Shown here: piece by piece, positions 55,901-64,000 of the stretch
Layout of the letters: each line of letters begins with the position of its first letter
Position numbering within the stretch: the stretch's first letter is position 1
Assembly (NCBI RefSeq): GCF_019279795.1
Contig: NC_056743.1
Location: forward strand, 624,957,748-625,021,747
Reading direction: 5' to 3'
Origin: Protopterus annectens
Taxonomy: Eukaryota > Chordata > Ceratodontiformes > Protopteridae
DNA: 64,000 nucleotides
Program-made: the position numbers and the translations under genes
Notes under the pieces: model-generated
Told to the model about the DNA's origin: nothing
Database searches by the model: none
The model's input: only the letters and a program-made list of their open reading frames with translations

Positions 55901-56510
55901 TTATTTTTATTTATTTTATTTGTTGGTTAACCAGGTTAATGCACTGATCAAAACTGACCTTTTACAGGCACAGCACAGGTGCATTGCTTCACAAATGAAA
56001 AATAAAATAAAATAATACAATTTAAATGAGGAGATTATCATGCATATCATCATGATTTATGCAGTTGATGAAATGTACAAATCTCAAAGGAGGTAAAGAG
56101 GAAAAGGCGATTACCCACAAAGCTTCAGGGCAATCAGAACGAGGTTTTGGGACAAAAGCTTGATGGTGGCGTGTTACTTTTCCTTAAGTGGTATGCAGTA
56201 ATCTCCTTGGAGGTAAGCTAGAAGGTTTGTAAATCAAGGATAGTGGGGATATAATGTGCTTAGGTAATATGGCCCTTATTGTGGCAACAGCATTGTGCCT
56301 TCTAGAAAAGATATGTTTGTAGTTGTTGATGGAAGGTGGGTAATGAGATGAGGTCTTTATGATATTGGAGGGGGGATATTGCCAAAGTGTTTGGATCTAA
56401 AGCGGAGATTGCATGATTTGTCTGCTGCAAGCTTGTTGTGGGAGTTAAGAGGCTGGGGTAGATTGTGGCCCCTCAATTTTGTTTGTAAGTGGGACTGGCA
56501 CTCTTAATCC
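55901..56510 (-). mobile_element. LINE 3'-end-like segment
   Basis: TTTATTTATTTTATTTGTTG then GGTTAACCAGGTTAATGCAC is a variant of the AT-rich antisense LINE/SINE tail found at 51,709 and 62,366. The following 500 bp may be the LINE's 3' coding part, but I could not confirm an RT block. Confidence 0.35.
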
Positions 56511-57235
56511 TCATCCTAGCTGGTTTTAAAGGGGAAGGGCTTAAGAAGGAAACAAACCCTTCCTACATACAGAATTAATGGAAAGTGCAGTCTGTCATCA
56601 CTGATTGCATATGCACTCCAAAGCAGGATTACTTAATATTAAGTATCACGTAGCTGGTGCAATAATCCTATTCTAAAAACATTTTAGGAGAGGTAAGTAC
56701 TGTACCATTCTATTGTTTCTTCAGATGTTGATGATGATAAGCAGGTCATTTTTTGTTTGTTTTTATACTACTCTAAGGTAAAGTAATTTTGTAGAGGATT
56801 AATATTATTTACATGAAACAAGTAGAACATCTCAGTTAGTCCAGTTGTATTTGAAAGCTTTTTAACAAGACTGAATTCTCTGTGTTGTAAGTTGCTTACC
56901 AAAGTCCTTGCAGAAGCAATGCTTAAAATGAATTTTATGTAACATTTGCAGCTGTAGTGCATACATCTAACAACCATGAACTTTATCACATTCAAATCCC
57001 AAACACATCTAGCAACAATTCCCAAAGCCATCCAAGTTATTTGATACTAAAATGAAAAAAAAAATTGTGTTGTTTTTAAATGTCTTTAAATGAGGGTTTT
57101 CTGCAGGCGCTCAAGTCCCAAGTGCTCAAAAAACACTGTCATGAAGCCATGAACTTGAGTGCTTTGTAGATCAGCCAGGCTGCTGTTCATGTTCAAACTG
57201 AAATATGAGTTTGGGCAGGCAAATGAGGGGAAGGA
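56511..57235. other. No recognisable feature
   Basis: Ordinary AT-rich sequence. The minus-strand open frame at 56768-57031 has no domain. Confidence 0.4.
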
Positions 57236-57560
57236 ATAGGAGGTGCATTTAGAATTAGGAGAAAAGGGAGTATTTTAGCGTTAGGGATTGGAAGGGAGTT
57301 TTAGGTTTAGGGAGAGATCAGGAAATTTAGATTTAGGAAAGGGGATTGGAGTTTTAACTTTAGGCAAGGAAGAAGTGAGTTTTAGGGTAAGAGAACAATT
57401 TGGGAATTTAGATTATGATAGGGGCTTGCAGTTTTAAGTTTAGGGAGTGATTTGAGAACTTTGGGGGGGTGGACTGGAGGTTTAGGGTAAGGGAACTAAG
57501 AGTTGGCTTGGAGACTAGGTAGAAATTCTAGGTTTAGGGTTTAGGTTATGATAAGGCTAT
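57236..57560. repeat. Degenerate TTTAGGG-rich tandem repeat
   Basis: Irregular units of about 50-80 bp built around AGTTTTAGGTTTAGGGAG and GGGATTGGAG. GGTTTAGGGTTTAGG at about 57,532-57,547 looks telomere-like, but the array is too irregular to be an interstitial telomere. Confidence 0.6.
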
Positions 57561-58249
57561 ATAATTTATAGGATCATTTGTTGGGAGAGCTATGTAGAAC
57601 TGGTTGGTCAGGATAGATGGGAATTAAAGCAGTTTCTTTTTTGAGCAAGTGGCGGTGAGCAGGGGTATCATAAACTACTAGCACATGAGCACCTGTAGTA
57701 GACCTTTTAAATGACCCTTCATTGTTTGGCACTGCCCAGTTTCTGGATTTTTGGAACACAAGAGTAGCTACTAGACATCCAAGCATATACTATATAAAAC
57801 CAGACTGCAAAGTCATATGCATATCTGCTGGTTCTTCCTAAACTTCTTAAATTGCAAACCTTTGGCTAATTGTTAATCAACCTCCTTGGTATGAAGGAAC
57901 ATGATATGTCTGCATCTTTTTTCATATGAAAGGAATTCTTAAGATACCAGAAAGTCTATGACTTACTTTCAGGGTCAGCAGATCTCTCTCTTCCCTGATA
58001 TACGTAAGGCTTTGCAGCCTTTGATATGTTAATGATATTCACAGCTGGGTTTTTTTTTGTTTTCTGGGGGGGGTTTGCTGCAAGAGAAGAGGGGCTATTA
58101 TTGTGCTTATCAGGCAAGCCCAAAGGGAACCATCCTTCCTGAAATCCACTTACAGCATTGTCATTTTAAATAATTTTTCTTTTAGTTGTAAGAAGGTCAC
58201 TTTCAAATAACCAAGTTTTTTAATCCAGCTGCAGTACACTAACACATAA

Positions 58250-58250
<1 letters not shown>
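57561..58250. other. No recognisable feature
   Basis: Includes a minus-strand open frame at 57574-57786 (70 codons) without domain or splice support, and T- and G-rich runs near 58,047-58,072. Confidence 0.4.

Positions 58251-58315
<65 letters not shown>
58251..58315. repeat. (CA)n microsatellite, about 32 units
   Basis: Uninterrupted CA run, 36 bp beyond the donor side of the transmembrane exon. Confidence 0.95.
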
Positions 58316-58317
<2 letters not shown>

Positions 58318-58355
58318 ATGAAATCTGTGTAATTTCTCATTCTTTATGTACTTAC

Positions 58356-58485
58356 TTCTTTTGTTTGTTTTTGGAATAGTAGAACATCAGTACCAAGATA
58401 AATGCAATTAAGACCATCATTCCCAGTATGCCCAGCACAGTGATGAATCCAGTCTGGGAGGATATAGACTTTTGGGGATCTTCAA
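58356..58485 (-). CDS. Internal exon of a single-pass membrane protein (host gene, unidentified)
   Basis: A 130-bp minus-strand exon. The acceptor is a pyrimidine-rich run ending CTTCTCTATAG before 58485 and the donor is AAGAA|GTAAGT at 58356/58355. The exon begins in phase 1 and ends after two bases of a codon (2 + 42 codons + 2). It encodes VEDPQKSISSQTG, then a hydrophobic helix of about 23 residues (FITVLGILGMMVLIAFILVL, then MFYY), then a basic stop-transfer SKNKQK. This is the layout of the stalk, transmembrane and first cytoplasmic residues of a type I receptor. The phase-1 start is typical of exons that follow Ig or fibronectin type III domains. A CD200-like or other Ig-superfamily receptor is a guess; I could not find the neighbouring exons. 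Upstream exons would lie at higher coordinates. Confidence 0.6.
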
Positions 58486-59509
58486 CTATAGAGAAGCAAA
58501 GAACAAAGTTAATATTTTGTGACCACTTTCTGTTCAGGGAAAAAGTTGTATTCTCATGAAGTAGTTTGAATAAATGCAATGATCTGATTGCTTAATGCAT
58601 CTCATACATTTTTAGTGTTAAGCCTTTCCATTCATTTATGCATGCTGTAAATCACATATGCAGTGTCACTTAATAGCGGACTAAAGAAGTAATATGACAT
58701 AAAGAGATGTTTCTCAGACAGGTCTGACACATGACAGGAGGACAGCCTCATGGCTTTCACCCTGATCATGAGTTACACGTCAGACACATGTCCCTGAACA
58801 TCTTATTGCATTTAGCTTTTTCCCCTTCAGAAAGTCAGAACAAATTCTATCCACGCACCTTCAACAATTTGTTTTGTGTCCTATTTTATATTAATATTAT
58901 CCTTCCACATTACTGAGGACATTATCACATTGGAAAGAATGAAAAAAGTCGATATATAAAGACAAAAAAAAAAGAAACAACATACATGTGCTCATTACTT
59001 ACGTATTGATTTTTGGTGCCAGACATTGTGAATAGTTAGAAAATCTTTGTCATTAGAGTCTAATAGAGCAAGCTCCAGAGCAGAAATATGATAAAGAATG
59101 GCATACCTTCTAAATCAGTATATATGTGCATCTTACTGTCTGACAAGATACTCCCATTTAAATGCATGTTAAGTCGTTGACTCAGACTGCTTTAAATTCA
59201 GATATTTGAGTTTCAAATAAAATGAATAATCAAATTAAATCAAGATGGAAACATAAATGTCTAATGGATGAGGCTTGGCAGATTTCAGAATAATTTGCCT
59301 GTATAAGGTTTTCTCTCTCTTTCCTGTAAGTCACAGCCAACTTGTCCAGTGATCCCTTGGACGGTCACCAATATCTACGGGGTTTACTGTGCAAAGGGTG
59401 ACATGGAAGTAGGGAACCAGGTCTTTCTTTCATATCATACATGTATACACTCACACCTAGAGCCAGAATATGGTCAAAAGAGGCCCTAGATAGGGTAATG
59501 GACCAGGGC
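58486..59509. other. Probable intron, no recognised feature
   Basis: If the exon at 58356-58485 is real, this is intron upstream of it. No Ig or fibronectin exon was recognised here. Confidence 0.4.
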
Positions 59510-60565
59510 CCTACACAGCCATTCCAATGTCTCATTATTTGGCTGTCTATCCCCAGTTATCATAAATAAGGTTCAAACCTTTCAGTGCATATACTATTTG
59601 CTTCTTTACTTTTACAATGATTACACATTTTGATTTAATTTAAAACTTTTATTTCAGATTTTATAGCACAAACACATATAGCCATTTGCTAAAAAAAAAA
59701 AAAAAAAAAAAAAACAGTCTCACATTGAAAACATAACTTATCATGAGCAGCAGTAAACATCTCTGGCCTTGAAAGTTGAATTCACTTAAAATGTATTGAA
59801 AATCACATTCATTGAAGATGCATCTGGCCAGTGCCAGAGTAAGTGCACCTTGGGCTGTTTTCAAACCATGGGTCCTCTGCACACATTTTTAGGGCAATGT
59901 ATAAGTACATGTGTTCTTTGATTCGCCTTCCTGATTGTATTAAATTATATTCCTTGTTTATGATCCCAATTATTCTCATTAGGGGTAATATATAATTGTC
60001 TACCATGGAATGGATATGGCCAATCTCTAATCAAATGCAATACATTAATGTGAGCACAAAAATGGAAATTGGGTGGGCTTAAAATGGCCCACCAGGGCAG
60101 CTAGCCTAATACTTACTTATTTATCTTATAATGCAGCATCTGCTAAAGTGTGCTTTCAATTGGTAGATTTGAACATTTTTTCGAAATAAGCAGTAAAACG
60201 AAATGTATAAACCAATAACAAAACTACTCATTTCAGAACATTTCAACCGTAAAAGACCACTCAAACTGTCATCATTATCATCTACCAATATTAGTCAATA
60301 TGCAGAATCTCTGCAGAAGTAATAGTCATCTGAATAATTATACATTTAAGAAAACCATTACTAATGCAGATGTTACTCCTGGAAAACAACTTTGCATTTC
60401 ATTGCTTCATCTACAAATGCTGTGCCTGCTGCCCTTGAAGAATAAGTTGCCCGTGTTACACTAAAAAAATTGGTGTGCTAATGATATTGCCATAACATTC
60501 CTAAACTAGATCAGCTATGCAATAGGGAATGGCTGGCAAGCAATGACTACAGGTTTACCATTACT
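59510..60565 (+). repeat. R1 repeat, copy 2
   Basis: Aligns with 24400-25205 through ACAGCCATTCCAATGTCTCA, GATTGTATTAAATTATATTC, CTTCATCTACAAATGCTGTG and CAATAGGGAATGGCTGGCAA. It contains an A24 run at 59,691-59,714 and about 200 bp extra around 59,960-60,110 that copy 1 lacks. Followed directly by a CORE-like SINE. Confidence 0.7.
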
Positions 60566-60745
60566 AGGCATGCAGTCCTGGAAAACATTAAGGAGCCTAG
60601 CCCAAATTCCCAGATGCTCCAAAGCATGGTCTGGTTAAGTGACTTTCTCAGTGTCACACAGATGGTAACTGAAGGTGTAAAGATTCAAACCCTGTACCCT
60701 TGCCACAGGAAGCACCTCATTAACAAGTTGGAGCTTTAGTGCTCT
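60566..60745 (-). mobile_element. CORE-like SINE, antisense
   Basis: On the minus strand, GGTTTGAATC (B box) is followed by GTGTGACACTGAGAAAGTCA and CTTAACCAGACC. These are the core-domain words of MIR/CORE SINEs (GTGTGACCTTGGGCAAGTCACTTAACC). The 3' part reads GGAGCATCTGGGAATTTGGG. Confidence 0.65.
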
Positions 60746-61309
60746 GTAATAACTGCCACTGTAATAGTTTGTAACTAAATGTAGAAATCCTTTACAATCT
60801 GATCTAGTAGAGAAGACTTTATCACATTATTATGCAACAATGACTACATAACAGATGCTGAAGATTAGGCAGTTCTGATCATCACTTTATGACCTGACAA
60901 ATATCAACCCCTCTGCAGTTGCTGCAGGCTGTAATGAAGGTACTGCAAAAATATATTACTAAAATGCAATCTATTTATACTATATTGAACGATCCAGGCG
61001 CCTTAAGGAATTAATTCATTCTTTATTGCAATGAATAAATACAATATAACGGTTACAGCAGCTTTTGTGTAACAACCCACAAGTCATACAAAAATCAGAA
61101 GTATTTCTGCATACAGCATTCTATTTACTTATTTAATTTTTTGAGGGGTGGGGGTTACATGCTTGAATTATACCTACATCTCAATTTTGACTTCACTACG
61201 TACTTTCGGTCATCAAGAATAGCTATCCCATGTGGCATCACTTAATACAGGTTTGGCTTACATGAACGACTAATAATGCTGTATTGTTGCAGCATACAAT
61301 CTTAGAGTC
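60746..61309. other. No recognisable feature
   Basis: AT-rich spacer between two R1 copies. Confidence 0.4.
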
Positions 61310-61620
61310 AAAGAGCCAGATCATTGGCTGTCTCTCCTCTGTTACCATAAACACTGTTCAGGCCTGTCAGTGTACATACTGTTTTCCTCTTTACTTTTAC
61401 AATTTCCACAGAGATTTGAATTTCATTTAAAACTTTTATTTCAAGTTTTACAGAAAAAAAAACACTGATAGATTATTAATCAAAACAAAATGCTCCTAAC
61501 ACTGAAAACAGACCTGGCGTGTGAAACAGTAAACTTTTCCATCAAAACTCACAGTTAGTAAAAATGCATCTGGCAACCCATTAAACTACTCGAGATGTGC
61601 TGAGATTCATATTCAAATAG
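61310..61620 (+). repeat. R1 repeat, copy 3 (partial)
   Basis: GAGCCAGATCATTGGCTGTC, TACCATAAACACTGTTCAGG and TTCATTTAAAACTTTTATTT match the first third of R1 copies 1 and 2. The rest is missing. Confidence 0.6.
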
Positions 61621-61719
61621 CATAGAGTGAAGTACCAGTTAGTGCCTATGTATGCAGGATGCAGGAATTCAAAAGTCAAATGTGTGACACATTTTTAACA
61701 GCTTGGGACACCTCAGTGG

Positions 61720-61850
61720 ATGCAAGTGTCTTTTTCAGGAATAGCCGGCTATGAGTACTGTCTGGTAAAGTAACTTGGATGAGTTACACTGAAAACAAAT
61801 GCAGACTTAAGGAATCAAACTATGTGCTACAGGAAGCATCCCTTTAACAG
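61720..61850 (-). mobile_element. CORE-like SINE fragment
   Basis: TACTGTCTGGTAAAGTAACTT and ACAGGAAGCATCCCTTTAAC correspond to GGTCTGGTTAAGTGACTTTC and ACAGGAAGCACCTCATTAAC in the SINE at 60566-60745. It follows R1 copy 3 as that SINE follows copy 2. Confidence 0.5.
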
Positions 61851-62164
61851 CTCATAGCTTTCTTTAACTTTACTAAATGTTAGACAAGCTGTTGTAGCCC
61901 AAACACACTGCATTTCATACCTATGTACCTGCAAAAACAAGCTATATTAAAAATGTATTCATAGTTAAAATATTAATATTAAATTCATAGACTTCATTCT
62001 GCCCAATTTCTTCACAGCTAAATAATAAACACAAGTGTCAACATTCAACAAAAGAAGGAAGCCAAGGATCACATCCAAAGAACATGGGTCACATGATGAT
62101 GCTCCCATTTAATACAATGAAGTTCCTTCCTTTACACCATAAGTACAGTGGTTCATAGGTAGTT

Positions 62165-62275
62165 ACTTGGCTTGCAGTCCAGTGGACCATTAAGAAGCCT
62201 AGCCAAAATTTCCAGTTGCTCCAAAGTATTGTCTGGTTAAGTGACTTGATCAAGAACAGGGCATAAACTCAAGGC
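62165..62275 (-). mobile_element. CORE-like SINE fragment
   Basis: GGCTTGCAGTCCAGTGGACC, AGAAGCCTAGCCAAAATTTC and GTCTGGTTAAGTGACTTGAT match the 3' half of the SINE at 60566-60745. The head is missing. Confidence 0.6.
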
Positions 62276-62365
62276 AAAATCAGAGATGTTCTGCAAAACT
62301 GGATATAGATAAGGACAAACAGCTCTAAATCACTTAAAAAGTTATCAAACAAGTTTTGCATCAAC

Positions 62366-62720
62366 ATGAATTTTATTTATTCTTTGTTAATCAGGTTAGT
62401 CCCACTAGGCAAGTGGCCTGTTTTCAGGGGAGACTCAATGTGGTATGTATACTACTAGGGGAAATTTGCCCAGAGTATCTGGACACTTCCCCTGGTCTTT
62501 TCAGTAGGTGCTGTGGGATCTTTCACATCTACCTGAGCTACCACCAATTCAAGTAGATGGGACCCTCAGTTTAACTTCTCTTCCAAAGGACAACATACTC
62601 AGGAGTGCAGAATACTCCTAATGCTACACTGTCTGCAGTTGACCTACTTGGTGTGGGAATACAACCCACAGCCTTCTGCACCAAAGTCAAATATGCTACC
62701 TCTTGCACCACTGACTATGA
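62366..62720 (-). mobile_element. SINE-B type, long form, antisense
   Basis: The tail TTTATTTATTCTTTGTTAAT lies at the left end. On the minus strand the head has TGGTGCAAGAGGTAGCATAT (A box) and GTGGGTTGTATTCCCACACC (B box). The middle contains GATCCCACAGCACCTACTG. The tail agrees with SINE-B and the L2/Rex-like LINE, while the middle is unlike SINE-B at 26005, so this is a longer or different subfamily. Confidence 0.6.
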
Positions 62721-62794
62721 ACCACAAAACTATGTAAATTTAAGACTGACACTGACAGATTGTAACTCTCAGTGATTAAAAAAAAGTTATTGGA

Positions 62795-62901
62795 GGCCTG
62801 GCAGTTGGTATGGAGGATTAAGGTTCTTGTCTCTCAATAATTAAGGTTCAGAGTCTGATATGGAGAAAAGTCACTTAACTAGACAATGCCCTCTAAATGG
62901 A

Positions 62902-62903
<2 letters not shown>
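62795..62903 (+). mobile_element. SINE-C, CORE-like, plus strand
   Basis: GGCAGTTGGTATGGAGGATT can serve as an A box and AAGGTTCAGAGTCTGATA as a B box. GAAAAGTCACTTAACTAGAC then gives the CORE words. It runs into a CT/CA microsatellite, as at 26318-26505. Confidence 0.55.
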
Positions 62904-62941
<38 letters not shown>

Positions 62942-62961
62942 CTGTCTCACTGTCTCTCTCA

Positions 62962-63042
<81 letters not shown>
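62904..63042. repeat. Compound (CT)n(CA)n microsatellite
   Basis: About 70 bases of CT-rich sequence followed by about 35 uninterrupted CA units. It probably grew from the tail of the adjoining SINE. Open frames here are artefacts. Confidence 0.95.
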
Positions 63043-63044
<2 letters not shown>

Positions 63045-64000
63045 GCACTGTCTACTCAATCTGCATCTCTGAATCCTGTTGCCTACATCTGCGCTGGGGC
63101 AGAAAACTCTTGATACTCACAAAATTAATAAAAAAGATAGTCTATATCTACTACACTATGCTAATATCTCTTCTGCACTCAGGGGAAGTTTCTGCATGTC
63201 CTGAGTTTTCTGCTTCCTGTCTGCGCTGGAGGAAAATCCTGAGAGGTGCTGTTAAATCTCACCATGTTTATGTCTCTGGATGTACATATGTTGTACATCA
63301 TCCTGAGGTTTCTAGGGCTGAGAAGGGAGCATGCTTTTAAAAACTTAATGGTAGACAGGGCATTTTTTTAAGCCAGGTTCGGCCCTCCAGCCAGCTGCCC
63401 AGATTGCTACCATTTGCACCACTGGCCAGCCCTTTATATAAAATTATGTACAAATGAATAAAATAATTGAGTAAGGTTAGAACTTGTCTTCATATTTCAC
63501 AATAATACACCCATTTAAGATTCAAGGTACTTGCTTTTAAATGATCAGAATTGTATTTGAGCAATTTAGCTCCATCTGAGAAGTGTAAGTCAATCCTTGT
63601 CTAAAAGTTACATCCAACCTAATCTATTTTAATGCACAGCCATATATAATATACATAAATAACTCAGCATCAGCCCTTAAACAGATTAAACTTGGGGGGG
63701 GGGGGTATTCAGAAACAAGCATCAACTGCACAAACCTGTTTTTAGCAGCTATGCTAAAGTGTACTACTAATGTGTGATTCATAGCCTGCCATAGTGCTAG
63801 GGTAGCATGAAACATCAGGTAAGTAACACTACAGCAGTCTGCTAGATAACATCTCATGGGATCACATTAGTCAGGGGAGGCACAGCTAATGTAACTTATC
63901 CATATACTCTGTCCTGGAGCTTTACTCCAGGATTGAAAATAGTGAGCCAGAGTGATTCAAAGCCAAGCTCTAATGCTCTAGTGCACAATAGCTTAACTGA
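63043..64000. other. No recognisable feature
   Basis: Contains a G10 run near 63,693-63,702. No exons or elements recognised; a weak tRNA-like word near 63,400 was not convincing. Confidence 0.4.

Noticed and set aside
57530-57550. GGTTTAGGGTTTAGG as an interstitial telomere
   Set aside because: Vertebrate telomere repeat is TTAGGG; this is a 7-base variant inside an irregular degenerate array.
62860-63340. Several open frames rich in Ser-Leu or Thr-His across the CT/CA tract
   Set aside because: Produced by the microsatellite itself; present in several frames and both strands.

Overview
The window reads as intergenic or intronic DNA from a non-mammalian vertebrate with a large, transposon-rich genome. 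I see no operons, ribosome-binding sites or phage or bacterial genes. Long CA/GT runs, CR1-type LINEs, DIRS-type tyrosine-recombinase retroelements, CORE-like tRNA SINEs and a SINE tail familiar from ray-finned fishes (CGACCCCTAACCGGG...GAAGAAG) fit a bichir/reedfish, a lungfish or a large-genome amphibian. I cannot choose among these from the sequence alone.

Layout. 1-4290: the right part of one DIRS element, apparently sitting inside the tyrosine-recombinase region of a second, different DIRS element. 4330-6020: an old antisense CR1/L3 LINE. 7670-8860: copies of one terminal-inverted-repeat DNA transposon family (called M here), one split by a young SINE with a perfect 19-bp target duplication. 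9120-9965: an antisense Ty3/Gypsy pol fossil. 11285-11700: a GC-hairpin fold-back element. 12262-20282: two further DIRS copies of a third subfamily in the same orientation. 20631-21476: a 49-bp minisatellite with a duplicated four-unit block. 23507-26505: a cluster of M copies and SINEs, with an 800-bp repeat (R1). 27918-28789: a candidate solo LTR. 29797-32105: a 5'-truncated CR1 LINE. 38052-38960: a second young SINE and a Penelope-like terminal region with a hammerhead-like core. 40970-46347: a nearly full-length DIRS element with both inverted ends and its internal complementary region. 46944-51440: a nearly full-length antisense CR1 LINE with an esterase ORF1 and a 430-codon open RT. 51705-55290: an antisense L2/Rex-like LINE split by a second fold-back element. 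59510-62905: two more R1 copies and several CORE-like SINEs.

The only convincing host coding sequence is a 130-bp minus-strand exon (58356-58485). It encodes a transmembrane segment bounded by good splice sites, with a phase-1 start as in immunoglobulin or fibronectin-type receptors. The gene is not identified.

The elements are connected. The L2/Rex-like LINE shares its AT-rich 3' tail with one SINE family, which suggests that LINE mobilised the SINE. Two SINE families appear to share a tRNA-like head but carry different tails. In all three DIRS elements where the ends can be read, the internal complementary region looks like the two outer ends joined head to tail. Most boundaries are estimates by eye.
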